Below are positions 26,391 through 34,733 of a DNA stretch of 64,000 bases, piece after piece. The stretch is from contig CP122393.1 of the NCBI GenBank assembly GCA_029814805.1, forward strand, positions 62,001 to 126,000, given 5' to 3'. This DNA is from Geminicoccaceae bacterium SCSIO 64248 (GTDB lineage Bacteria > Pseudomonadota > Alphaproteobacteria > Geminicoccales > Geminicoccaceae). The position numbers were made by a program, and so were the translations under genes. The notes beneath the pieces were generated by a model that had not been told where the DNA came from, ran no database searches, and worked only from the letters and a program-made list of their open reading frames with translations. Position 1 is the first letter of the stretch. The number at the start of each line of letters is the position of its first letter.

Positions 26391-28661
26391 TCAGTTCAGC
26401 TGGTCGCGCGTGCCGATGTCGAGCAGCTGGGTCTCGCCGTTGGCGCCGTCGACGCCGTCATTGTCGGTGAGCAGCAGCAGGCGCCCGTCGGCCGTGACCG
26501 CGAAGCCCTCCGGCTTGTCCGTGATCCAGCCCTGGTCCGCCTTCATCGGCCCGATCAGGTCGAGTGCCACCGTCTTCTCGACCGTTGGGATGGTCCCGCC
26601 ATAGGGCGCGGGCGTGACGCCGGCCAGGTCGATCGTCGTGATCGTCTTGATCGCGGCGTAGTCGCCCGGCTGGTTGTCGCGTTCGATCAGGGCGAAGCGC
26701 TCGTCGCCCAGCCAGGTGATCTCGGAGAGGCCGATCCAGCCGCCCCGCTCGCTTGCCGGCGCTTCCAGCGGATAGCGCACGAAGTTCCAGCTGTCGGTCG
26801 CCGGCGCGTAGATCGCCAGCTTGGTCGTGTTGGCGGGATCGTCCTCCCATCCGTTCTGCACGGCGAGGATGACGCGCTCGTTCGCGCCTTCGCCCCAGGC
26901 GGCGACGCCCTCGAAGCCGCGCGAGGTCGCTTGCGCCTGCAGCGCCTCGGGCAGGGCGATCTCGCGCTCGACGCGGCCGTCCGCGTTCACCTGAAGCAGC
27001 AGGCTCCGCTGCTGCAGGGGATTTTCGGCTTCCGCGTCGCCTTCCGAGGCCAGCCAGAACCCGCCTTCGGCTCGGAGCGCGACGCCTTCGAGGTCGTACC
27101 CGGCCGGCTGGCCGTCCTTGGTGAGATCGATCGCGCCGGTGATCACGGCCGGCGTGCTCGCGGTCTCGATCGTGTGCAGGCGCGAGACGGCGTACGCGCT
27201 GTCGCTGACCGCGTAGAGCCGGTCCGCGTCGGACGGATCCGCCGCGAGACCGGACAAGGCGCCCCAGGCGATCGGCGCGCCGGTCGCGGGATCGTCGGTG
27301 GAGACGATCCTGGGATAGGGGTTGCTGTCAGCCGTGCGGGCGTAGAGGGAGATCGTCGCGCGGATGCCGTCCTCCTCGCTGTCCTCCTCGGTCGCGACCG
27401 CGACCAGGTCACGCGACGGGATGGCGACCACGCCCTCGGGCGCCACGGCTGTCGGCAGGACCTGAACGAAGGCGGGTTCGGCTCCGGCGCCGCGATCCGC
27501 GTAGACGGCGACGAAGTTGGCGCGCTCGCTGTTGACGAACATGAGCGTCTCGCCGCCGAAACGGCCGACCTCGGCGCCCTCGGGCTCGACGCCCTTCGCG
27601 TCCGAGCGGCCCTCGGGGTAATGGCCGATGCGCATGCCGAGATGGTCGAGCGCGTTGCCCGAGTCGAACTCGACCGCGCCGTTCGTATCGAACACCGTGA
27701 AGCTGCGGCTGCCGCCCTCCCAGTCGCCCTCGTTCGCGGTGACGAGCCGGTCCGTGCCGAGCCAGCCGATCGCGTCCGGCTCGCGACGCAAGTCGGAGAC
27801 GGTCTCCGTTGGGGCGATCACGCCGTCCTCGGTCAGGTCGACCGCGGTGAGATCGACGGTGCCGGCGGGGAAGTGGCCGGTCACCTCGCCGGTCGCCGCA
27901 TCGACCAGGGCGATGTGGTTGTTCTCCTGCAGGGTCACGGCGACGATGCCGTCCGCATTGATGTCGACGAACTCCGGCTCGGGGTCCTCCGGCGCGACCT
28001 CAGCGAGGCCGGTCAGGTCGACCACGCGCGGGCTGTCGCAATTGACAGGCGCGCCATCCGGCCCGAGGTCGAGAAGCGTGAGGTTGCCGGCCGGCAGTTG
28101 CGGGATGGCGCCGTCGTTGACCTCCTCGTCGCGCTGGTTCTCCATGGCGACCGCGAGGAAGCGGCCATCCGGGCTCGCGGCGACCGAGTCGGGCTGCCCG
28201 CCCAGGTCGCAATGGGCGAGGACCTCCCGGCTGGCGATGTCGACCACGGCAAGCTCGCCCGCCGGATCGGTGAAGCTCTCCGACTGATCGATCGCGACCA
28301 GGGCATGGTCCCCGACCACCGTGACCGAGGTCGGTTCGCCGTCCATCGGGATCGTGCCGGCCGGCCTCGGCGCTGCCGGGTCGGCGATGTCGACGAAGCC
28401 GATCCGCTCGCCAGGGCTGTCCGTATAGATCAGGGTCATGCCGTCGGGCGTCGCCGTGACGATTTCGGCCGCCGTGCCCTCGGCCGGGTCCGTGCCGTCG
28501 GGCCGGTTGTGATAGACCGGCAGCGTCGCCGTGCGCTGGAAGAACGGGCCGGCAGAGTCGCCGCCATCGGAGGGCGACGTGGCGCAGCCGGCCATCAGGC
28601 CGGCGAGCACGAGGGGGGAGGCCGCAGCCAGCAGACCGGCGCGTTGCTTGATGATCGTCAC
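26391..28661 (-). CDS. Phytase-like / esterase-like lipoprotein with beta-propeller N-terminus
   Basis: A 756-residue lipoprotein. The start is taken as the GTG at 28661, giving a signal peptide with lipobox (LMAGC). An N-terminal propeller-like region has YVTN-style repeats (ADPAAPRPAGTIPMDGEPTSVTVVGDHALVA; PDSVAASPDGRFLAVAMEN; GIVAVTLQENNHIALVDAATGEV). The C-terminal region (about 430-750) matches the phytase-like/esterase-like family (GYDLEGVALRAEGGFWLASEGD, GFEGVAAWGEGANERVILAVQNGW, DKPEGFAVTADGRLLLLTDNDG). It is expected on the cell envelope. Substrate unknown; no phosphate-regulon box was recognised. The open frame extending upstream overlaps the opposite gene and is not used. Confidence 0.82.
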   Translation of the reverse strand: MTIIKQRAGLLAAASPLVLAGLMAGCATSPSDGGDSAGPFFQRTATLPVYHNRPDGTDPAEGTAAEIVTATPDGMTLIYTDSPGERIGFVDIADPAAPRPAGTIPMDGEPTSVTVVGDHALVAIDQSESFTDPAGELAVVDIASREVLAHCDLGGQPDSVAASPDGRFLAVAMENQRDEEVNDGAIPQLPAGNLTLLDLGPDGAPVNCDSPRVVDLTGLAEVAPEDPEPEFVDINADGIVAVTLQENNHIALVDAATGEVTGHFPAGTVDLTAVDLTEDGVIAPTETVSDLRREPDAIGWLGTDRLVTANEGDWEGGSRSFTVFDTNGAVEFDSGNALDHLGMRIGHYPEGRSDAKGVEPEGAEVGRFGGETLMFVNSERANFVAVYADRGAGAEPAFVQVLPTAVAPEGVVAIPSRDLVAVATEEDSEEDGIRATISLYARTADSNPYPRIVSTDDPATGAPIAWGALSGLAADPSDADRLYAVSDSAYAVSRLHTIETASTPAVITGAIDLTKDGQPAGYDLEGVALRAEGGFWLASEGDAEAENPLQQRSLLLQVNADGRVEREIALPEALQAQATSRGFEGVAAWGEGANERVILAVQNGWEDDPANTTKLAIYAPATDSWNFVRYPLEAPASERGGWIGLSEITWLGDERFALIERDNQPGDYAAIKTITTIDLAGVTPAPYGGTIPTVEKTVALDLIGPMKADQGWITDKPEGFAVTADGRLLLLTDNDGVDGANGETQLLDIGTRDQLN

Positions 28662-28682
28662 GACGGGATCCCGCAAGTTCGC

Positions 28683-28701
28683 GCGCCCGCTCGCCGGGCG
28701 C
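28683..28701 (-). other. Leader hairpin of the phytase-like gene
   Basis: Arms GCGCCCG and CGGGCGC around a 5-base loop, about 20 bases upstream of the GTG start on the minus strand. Given its position it could affect translation of the lipoprotein; no further evidence. Confidence 0.3.
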
Positions 28702-28779
28702 TTCTCGCCACGGCAATTATCATCGTTCTGTGACAATCCTCGGACGGCCGGGGAGGGATCTTGCCTTTCGCAGATCGAG

Positions 28780-28794
28780 GAACATATCGCGAAC
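28780..28794. promoter_or_regulatory. LexA-like SOS box (GAAC-N7-GAAC)
   Basis: Exact GAAC-N7-GAAC, the reverse complement of the alphaproteobacterial LexA consensus GTTC-N7-GTTC, eight bases before the ATG of the radical-SAM gene. A possible promoter (TTGCCT at 28761, CATATC at 28783) would be overlapped by it at the -10. The position fits repression of the rSAM-UdgX operon by LexA. Confidence 0.65.
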
Positions 28795-28802
28795 GGACAA
28801 GC

Positions 28803-30032
28803 ATGGGGGCGACGTTGGACGAGAAGCTGAAGGCGAAGCTGCGCATCTTGGCGGATGCCGCGAAGTATGACGCATCCTGCGCGTCCTCCGGCGCGCCCAA
28901 ACGCAGCGGCGGCATGACCGGGCTTGGCTCCACGACCGGCGCCGGCATCTGCCATGCCTATACGCCGGACGGCCGCTGCGTGTCGCTCCTCAAGATCCTG
29001 CTGACCAATTACTGCCTGTTCGACTGTGCGTATTGCGTCAACCGCCGATCGTCGAACGTGCGCCGGGCCCGCTTCACCGTCGACGAGGTCGTCAAGCTCA
29101 CCATCGAATTCTACAAGCGCAACTACATCGAGGGCCTGTTCCTCTCCTCCGGCATCATCCGCTCGCCCGACCATACGATGGAGGAGATGATGCGCGTGGC
29201 GAAGGCGCTGCGGCGCGATCACGGCTTCGCCGGCTACATTCATCTCAAGACGATTCCCGAGGCGAGCCCCTGGCTGATCGAGCAGGCCGGGCTGTGGGCG
29301 GACCGGCTTTCGATCAATCTGGAATTGCCGTCACAGCGGAGCCTGAAGCGGCTGGCGCCGGAGAAGGACGGGACGACGATCCGGACGGCCATGGGCCAGA
29401 TGCGCGAGCGGATCGCCGAAGCGCGCGAGGAGAAGCGCCGCTTCTCGCCTGCGGGGCAGAGCACCCAGGTGATCGTCGGCGCCGACGACACCACCGACGA
29501 GGCGGTGCTGCAGAGCAGCGCCGGCCTCTACGAACGCTACGACCTCAAGCGCGTGTACTATTCCGCGTTCAGCCCGATCCCCGAGCCCAGCCGGGTCCTG
29601 CCGGTCAAGCCGCCGCCAATGCAGCGCGAAAGCCGGCTCTATCAAGCCGACTGGCTGCTGCGCCACTACGGCTTCACGGTGGCCGAGATCGCCGCCGGCG
29701 GCGAGGGCGGCATGCTCGATCTCGGCATCGATCCCAAGCTCGCCTGGGCGCTCAAGAATCGGGACCGTTTCCCGGTCGACGTCAACACGGGCGAGCGCGA
29801 GCTGCTGCTGCGCGTGCCGGGCCTCGGCGCGCGAGCGGTCGACAGGATCATCCAGGCCCGCCGCCATCGCCGCCTTCGGCTGGAGGACGTCGCGCGTCTG
29901 TCCAGCGGGCTCAGGCGTGCCCGGCCGTTCCTGATCGCCGCCGACCATCGCCCGGTCCGCCTGACCGACCGGCTCGACCTGCGCCGCCTCGTCACGTCGC
30001 CGGTGCCCCAGCAGATGAGCCTGTTCGCGTGA
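28803..30032 (+). CDS. Putative DNA modification/repair radical SAM protein (UDG-linked family)
   Basis: A 409-residue radical SAM enzyme. The cluster motif is CLFDCAYC (CxxxCxxC), with extra cysteines nearby (SCAS, GICHAYTPDGRC). The C-terminal third carries a helix-hairpin-helix (LLLRVPGLGARAVDRII), a DNA-binding element. The very end reads QMSLFA, resembling a sliding-clamp binding motif (QxxLF). The family is known to be genetically linked to UdgX-type genes, as here: its TGA overlaps the next GTG. The ATG at 28803 is preferred to a TTG at 28761 because a LexA-like box lies between them. Chemistry unknown. Confidence 0.9.
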   Translation: MGATLDEKLKAKLRILADAAKYDASCASSGAPKRSGGMTGLGSTTGAGICHAYTPDGRCVSLLKILLTNYCLFDCAYCVNRRSSNVRRARFTVDEVVKLTIEFYKRNYIEGLFLSSGIIRSPDHTMEEMMRVAKALRRDHGFAGYIHLKTIPEASPWLIEQAGLWADRLSINLELPSQRSLKRLAPEKDGTTIRTAMGQMRERIAEAREEKRRFSPAGQSTQVIVGADDTTDEAVLQSSAGLYERYDLKRVYYSAFSPIPEPSRVLPVKPPPMQRESRLYQADWLLRHYGFTVAEIAAGGEGGMLDLGIDPKLAWALKNRDRFPVDVNTGERELLLRVPGLGARAVDRIIQARRHRRLRLEDVARLSSGLRRARPFLIAADHRPVRLTDRLDLRRLVTSPVPQQMSLFA

Positions 30033-31456
30033 CCGGCCATCGCGTCCAGCTCGACGAGGGTGCCGATCCGTCGGGCTTCCGCCTGGCCGTGCGACGGTTG
30101 CTGGCGGCCGCGGTGCCCCCGGACGAAGTCGCGTGGACGATCGGCCGAGGTTCTGACCTGTTCGGCAGCGACCTGCCCGAGGAGGCGCCGCCTGTCCCGC
30201 TGCCGCGCGCGCTGCACCAACTGGTCGAGCCCGTCGTCTGCCATAGCGATCCCGAGCGCTACGCCCTGCTGTACACGTTGACGTGGCGCGTACGGCACGG
30301 CGAGCCCGCGCTTCTCCAGGATCCGAGCGATCCGCTCGTGCACCGGCTGGAGCGCATGCGCAAGGCGATCCGGCGTGATGTGCACAAGATGCACGCCTTC
30401 CTGCGCTTCCGTCGTACCGAGGATCCCAACGGCGCCGAGCGCTTCGTGGCGTGGTTCGAGCCCGAGCATCACATCCTGGATGCCGCCGCGCCGTTCTTCG
30501 TCGACCGCTTCCGCAGCATGGCCTGGTCGATCCTGACGCCCTCCGGCTCGCGGCACTGGGACGGCCGGTCTCTCCTGCGCGGCCCCCCGGCGACGCGTGC
30601 CGATGCGCCCGAAGGCGACGCCTTCGAGGCGGGCTGGCGGGGCTACTACGAGAGCGTCTTCAATCCGGCCCGGGTCAATCCCGGGGTCATGCGCGGCGAG
30701 ATGCCGAAGAAGTACTGGCGCAACATGCCCGAGGCGCAGGCGATCCCGCATCTGATCCGCTCGGCGCCCGCGCGCGTTAGGGACATGTTGGAACAGGAGG
30801 CCGCCATGCCCGCGAAACGCAATCCCGACAAGGCCGTCGCGTCGATGTTCGACCAGGAGCCGCGCACCTTGGAGGAACTCAACCGGATCATCGCCGCGTC
30901 CGAGCCGCTCGTGCCCGGCGCGACGCGGGCCGTCCTGGGCGAGGGGCCGATCGGCGCGGCCATCGCGCTGGTCGGCGAGCAGCCGGGCGACCAGGAAGAC
31001 CTGCAGGGCCATCCGTTCGTCGGTCCGGCGGGCCAGCTTCTCGATCAGGTCATGACCGAAGCGGCCGTCGATCGCGGGCGCGTCTACATCACGAACGCGG
31101 TCAAGCATTTCAAGTTCGAGCAGCGCGGCAAGCGCCGCATCCACCAGAAGCCGACTGCCGGCGAGGTGAAGCACTATCGCTGGTGGCTGATGCGCGAGCT
31201 CGACTTCGTCCGGCCGGAGCTGACCGTCGCCCTCGGCGTGACGGCGCTTCTCGCCCTTGCCGGCAAGGCCCTGCCGATCGGCAAGAACCGGGGCGAGATG
31301 ATGTTCGAGGACCGGCCCGGCTTCGTGACGGTGCATCCGTCCTATCTGCTGCGCCTGCCCGACGAGGCGGCGAAGCGGCAGGCCTACGACGCCTATCTCG
31401 CCGACTTCCGCCGCATGCGCCGGATGGTCGAGCGGATCGAAGCCGCCAGCGCCTGA
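30029..31456 (+). CDS. UdgX-type uracil-DNA binding protein fused to a TIGR03915-like domain
   Basis: A 475-residue two-domain protein. The N-terminal half (about 1-260) is the DNA-metabolism domain usually found with this system (YALLYTLTWRVRHGEP, RKAIRRDVHKMHAFLRFRR, YYESVFNPARVNPGVMRGEMPKKYWRNMPEA). The C-terminal half is a family-4-like UDG: GEQPGDQEDLQGHPFVGPAGQLLDQ, the UdgX-specific loop KRRIHQKPTAGE whose histidine is known in mycobacterial UdgX to link covalently to the abasic site, and VTVHPSYLLRLPD. GTG start overlapping the rSAM stop. Likely SOS-regulated through the box at 28780. Confidence 0.92.
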   Translation: MTGHRVQLDEGADPSGFRLAVRRLLAAAVPPDEVAWTIGRGSDLFGSDLPEEAPPVPLPRALHQLVEPVVCHSDPERYALLYTLTWRVRHGEPALLQDPSDPLVHRLERMRKAIRRDVHKMHAFLRFRRTEDPNGAERFVAWFEPEHHILDAAAPFFVDRFRSMAWSILTPSGSRHWDGRSLLRGPPATRADAPEGDAFEAGWRGYYESVFNPARVNPGVMRGEMPKKYWRNMPEAQAIPHLIRSAPARVRDMLEQEAAMPAKRNPDKAVASMFDQEPRTLEELNRIIAASEPLVPGATRAVLGEGPIGAAIALVGEQPGDQEDLQGHPFVGPAGQLLDQVMTEAAVDRGRVYITNAVKHFKFEQRGKRRIHQKPTAGEVKHYRWWLMRELDFVRPELTVALGVTALLALAGKALPIGKNRGEMMFEDRPGFVTVHPSYLLRLPDEAAKRQAYDAYLADFRRMRRMVERIEAASA

Positions 31457-31459
31457 GCC

Positions 31460-32656
31460 TCAATCGAAGAAGGCGGCGTCTTCCTCCGAGAGGTACCGCC
31501 GCGTCTTCTCCGGATTGAGCTCCACACCCATGCCGGGTGTGTCCCACACGTCGATCATTCCGCCCTTGATCAAAGGATCAGGCAGGCCGTCGACGATGTC
31601 GTACCACCACTCCGGGTCGCCCTTCGGACATTCGAAAGCGATGTAGTTGTGGGGCAGGGTCGCCGAGACCTGGACCAGCGCGGCCAGCCCGAGCAGGCCG
31701 TTGCCGGTGCCGTGCGGCGCCATGAGGATGCCGTGCAGGTCGGCGAACTCGGCGACCCATTTCAGCTCGGCGATGCCGCCGACGTCGCACGGATCCGGCC
31801 CGACCACGTTGATCGCCTGCCGCTCGATCAGCTCCTTGAAGTTCTGGCGCAGATAGATCTGCTCGCCGGTGTGGATCGGCGTCGAGGTCGCCATGGTCAG
31901 GTCGCGATAGACATCGGCGTTGACGAAGGGGATGTAGTCGCCGGTGAGCATGTCCTCGAGCCACATGAGGTTCAAGGGCTCGACCGCGCGCGCGAAGCGT
32001 ATGGCGTCGGGCACGGTCCAGCCGGGACCGCAGTCGAGCGCCAGGCCGATCCCGTCGCCCAGCACCTCCTTCATCGCCTCGACGCAGGCGAGGACGTGCT
32101 TCATGCCGCGCTCGGTCAGCACGCCTCGGTCGAGCACGCCATGGAACACGTCGGGCTGGGCATCGCCGTAGTAGAAGTCCGGGATTTTGCGCTTCATCGG
32201 GCTGTGGAAGCCGATGCCCTGCTTCACGATGGTGAAGCCCTGCGGCAAGGCCTTCATCCGCTCGGCTTCCCTGGCGTAGTCCTCCGGTCCATAGGTCGTG
32301 AAGGGCGCGCGGAAGGCGCCGTTGTAGACGCGGACCCGGTCGCGGACCTTGCCGCCCAGCAGCTTGTAGACCGGCACGCCGGCCACCTTGCCCGCGATGT
32401 CCCAGAGCGCCATCTCGATCGCGCTGACCGCGGCGCCCCAGGGCTTGAAGCCGCCGCGCTGGCGGATACGCAGCATGGTCCGCTCGACGTCGGTCGGGTC
32501 CGAGCCGAGCAGCGCGTCGCGAAAGTACAGGATGAAGGGCTTCAGGTAGGGCTTGAACTGTTCGGCCTCGCCATAGCCGCTGATCCCTTCGTCGGTCACG
32601 ATGCGGACGACCGGGTTCTTGCCGATCACGGCACATTTCACGTCGGTTATTTTCAT
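31460..32656 (-). CDS. Enolase-superfamily (mandelate racemase/muconate lactonizing) enzyme
   Basis: A 398-residue enzyme: N-terminal capping domain (MKITDVKCAVIG, VRIVTDEGISGYGEAE) and C-terminal barrel. Metal ligands are visible as Asp in LALDCGPGW, Glu in MWLEDML and Glu in HTGEQIY. VGPDPCDVGG and MAPHGTGNGLLG supply the Asp and His of the catalytic half. The lysine motif reads IVKQG rather than KxK or KxD. Probably a sugar-acid dehydratase. Last gene of the IclR-linked operon; its stop is 3 bases from the convergent udgX stop. Confidence 0.88.
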   Translation of the reverse strand: MKITDVKCAVIGKNPVVRIVTDEGISGYGEAEQFKPYLKPFILYFRDALLGSDPTDVERTMLRIRQRGGFKPWGAAVSAIEMALWDIAGKVAGVPVYKLLGGKVRDRVRVYNGAFRAPFTTYGPEDYAREAERMKALPQGFTIVKQGIGFHSPMKRKIPDFYYGDAQPDVFHGVLDRGVLTERGMKHVLACVEAMKEVLGDGIGLALDCGPGWTVPDAIRFARAVEPLNLMWLEDMLTGDYIPFVNADVYRDLTMATSTPIHTGEQIYLRQNFKELIERQAINVVGPDPCDVGGIAELKWVAEFADLHGILMAPHGTGNGLLGLAALVQVSATLPHNYIAFECPKGDPEWWYDIVDGLPDPLIKGGMIDVWDTPGMGVELNPEKTRRYLSEEDAAFFD

Positions 32657-32704
32657 CGTCGGTTCTTCCGGTGACAGTGGCGACAGCAGGTCAGGCGAAA
32701 AGGC

Positions 32705-33448
32705 TCAGGCGCCGGCCGTCTGTTTCTTCAGCCACTCCTCGTATTCCGGGCGCGCGGCCTCGGTGAGCGGGTAGTAGCGGCGCAGATCGCCGCCCTCGGC
32801 GAGACGCTCGCGGGTGAAATCCTCCCACTCGTGGCGGGCGTGAGCCTCGGTGACGACCTTGGGCGCCAGCGCGACCGGCACGACCACGGCGCCGTCCTTG
32901 TCGGCGACGATGATGTCGCCCGGCATGACCAGGCAACCGCCGCACGCGATCGGCACGTTGACGCCGAACGGCATGATGTCGGTTTGGGTGTGGAAGTTGG
33001 GCGTCACGCCCCGGATCCAGACGCCGAGGCCGATCTTCTCGATGTTGGCGTAGTCGCGCAGGCAGCCGTCGATGACGACGCCCTGGCCGCCCTTGCCCTT
33101 GAAATAGGTCAGCATCATCTCGCCGAACACGCCGCTGCGCATGTCGCCGAGCGCGTCGACCACGACGATGTCGCCCGGATTGGTGTGGTAGAGCACGTGC
33201 CGGTGCAACTGCTTCTCCGGCTCGGCATACTCGTCCTCGCCGTACATGTCCTCTCGCTTGGGCATGAACTGGAGGGTGAGGGCCGGGCCGGCGATCGTCT
33301 TCTCCGGCGTCCAGGATGTCGGGCCCAGGATGTGGGAGTTGCGGATGCCCATGTGGAACAGCGTGCTGCTCGCCGTCGCGGCGCCCATCAGGCGGATCGC
33401 CTCGACCAGCTCGTCCGCGGGGCGCGTGATGTCCTTGGTCTCGATCAT
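32705..33448 (-). CDS. RraA-family aldolase/decarboxylase-like protein
   Basis: A 247-residue RraA-fold protein. The class II HMG/CHA aldolase hallmarks are present: GEMMLTYFKGKGGQGVVIDGCLRDYANI with the conserved Arg-Asp pair, and GDIIVADKDGAVVVP. Members cleave 4-hydroxy-2-keto acids to pyruvate, while true RraA proteins are RNase E inhibitors and are shorter. Flanked on both sides by enolase-superfamily genes in the same operon, so an aldolase acting on the keto-deoxy product of the dehydratases is the favoured reading. An additional C-terminal region (about 215-247) extends past the core. Confidence 0.85.
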   Translation of the reverse strand: MIETKDITRPADELVEAIRLMGAATASSTLFHMGIRNSHILGPTSWTPEKTIAGPALTLQFMPKREDMYGEDEYAEPEKQLHRHVLYHTNPGDIVVVDALGDMRSGVFGEMMLTYFKGKGGQGVVIDGCLRDYANIEKIGLGVWIRGVTPNFHTQTDIMPFGVNVPIACGGCLVMPGDIIVADKDGAVVVPVALAPKVVTEAHARHEWEDFTRERLAEGGDLRRYYPLTEAARPEYEEWLKKQTAGA

Positions 33449-33475
33449 GCTTCGATGTCCGTTCTTCGTGTCGGA

Positions 33476-34654
33476 TCAGGCGTGCGGCTGGTCGCCGAAG
33501 AAGCTCGATCCCGGCTTGAGGTGGGCGCGGGCGACGTCCTCGTTGAGGACGAGGCCGTGGCCGGGCGCATCCTTGAGGTGGATGAAGCCATCCACGATGG
33601 TCGGGCCGCCTTCGACCAGATCGTCCCACCACGCGACGTCGTGGGCGTGGTACTCCATGACGAGGAAGTTGTTCATGGCGGCGCAGACATGGCCGCCGGC
33701 GACCGTGCCGATCGGGCTCGCGACGTTGTGGGGCGCGATCGGGATGTAGTAGAGGTCGGCGTGGTCGGCGACCTTCTTGGCCTCGGCGAGGCCGCCCATC
33801 TTCGGGATGTCCGGCGCGATGATGCGTGCCGCCTGCTTCTCGATCAGGTCGCGGTAGCCCTGCTTCCGATAGAGGTTCTCGCCCGTGCAGATCGGAGTCC
33901 GCGTGCTGTGCGTGACATGGCGCTGCGCCTCGATGTTCTCGGGCGGAACGGGATCCTCCAGCCAGAGCAGGTCGTAGGGCTCGAGCGCCTGGGCGAGCTT
34001 GATCGCGTCGTTGACGCTGAACTTCCAGTGCGCGTCCATGGCGACCATGACCTCGGGCCCGACCGACTCGCGCACGGCTCGGACGACGTCGACCATCCAG
34101 CGCAGCTCCTGCGAGCCGATCGTGCGGTTGAACGGCTCGAACCAGTGGCGGCGCGGATGCGGGTCGTCGGAGATGTCGAGCGTGAAGGGGTTGCGGGTGT
34201 CGAGGTCGAACTTGATCGCGGTGAAGCCTTCCGAGGCGACGTCCCGCGCCTTGCGGGCGTAGTCCGCGGGATCGGGAGTCTCGCCGGCGTGGCAATCGGC
34301 ATAGATCCGGATCTTGTCGCGGAACACGCCGCCGAACAGCGTGGCGATCGGCGTCTTCAGCGCCTTGCCCACGAGGTCCCAGAGCGCGATCTCGATGCCG
34401 CTGATCGCCGTGACGGTGGCACCGCCCTGCGAGCCCTCGCCGGAAAGGCAGCGGATCATGATCTCGACGATCTTGTTGATGTTGCGCGGGTCCTGGCCGA
34501 CGATGATCGGCTTGGCGCGATGCACGAGCTCGGCGACGCCGACGCCCCAATAGGCCTCGCCGAGGCCGGTGACGCCCGTGTCGGTCTCGATGCGGACAAG
34601 GACCCAGGGAAAGTTGCCCTGCACGACGGCAGTCGAAACGTTCGTGATCTTCAA
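33476..34654 (-). CDS. Enolase-superfamily sugar-acid dehydratase (mannonate/galactonate dehydratase-like)
   Basis: A 392-residue enzyme. The capping domain starts MKITNVSTAVVQGNFPWVLVRIETDTGVTGLGEAYWG. The barrel shows the KxD motif IKFDLD. Metal ligands are Asp in MVAMDAHWKF, Glu in LLWLEDPVPPEN and Glu in CTGENLYRKQGYRDLI. Further on come IIAPDIPKMGG and IAPHNVASPIG with the catalytic Asp and His. This set resembles acid-sugar dehydratases. It differs strongly from the second enolase-type gene in the operon (31460-32656), so the two are unlikely to be simple duplicates. It follows the ABC ATPase gene by 79 bases. Confidence 0.88.
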   Translation of the reverse strand: MKITNVSTAVVQGNFPWVLVRIETDTGVTGLGEAYWGVGVAELVHRAKPIIVGQDPRNINKIVEIMIRCLSGEGSQGGATVTAISGIEIALWDLVGKALKTPIATLFGGVFRDKIRIYADCHAGETPDPADYARKARDVASEGFTAIKFDLDTRNPFTLDISDDPHPRRHWFEPFNRTIGSQELRWMVDVVRAVRESVGPEVMVAMDAHWKFSVNDAIKLAQALEPYDLLWLEDPVPPENIEAQRHVTHSTRTPICTGENLYRKQGYRDLIEKQAARIIAPDIPKMGGLAEAKKVADHADLYYIPIAPHNVASPIGTVAGGHVCAAMNNFLVMEYHAHDVAWWDDLVEGGPTIVDGFIHLKDAPGHGLVLNEDVARAHLKPGSSFFGDQPHA

Positions 34655-34733
34655 GGGAGTTTTCCTTCTTCTTGCATCGACGCGCGCCTTGGTGGCGACG
34701 CGCGAAGGTCCGCCTGTCCGGCGGCGTGATCGC

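Noticed and set aside
26931-28733. A 600-codon plus-strand frame opposite the phytase-like gene
   Set aside because: Arg/Asp/Gly-rich shadow frame without motifs; the minus-strand gene has signal peptide, lipobox and family motifs.
28761-28802. TTG start of the radical-SAM gene
   Set aside because: The GGGAGGG is only two bases from the TTG, and the extension would run through the LexA-like box; ATG 28803 is preferred.
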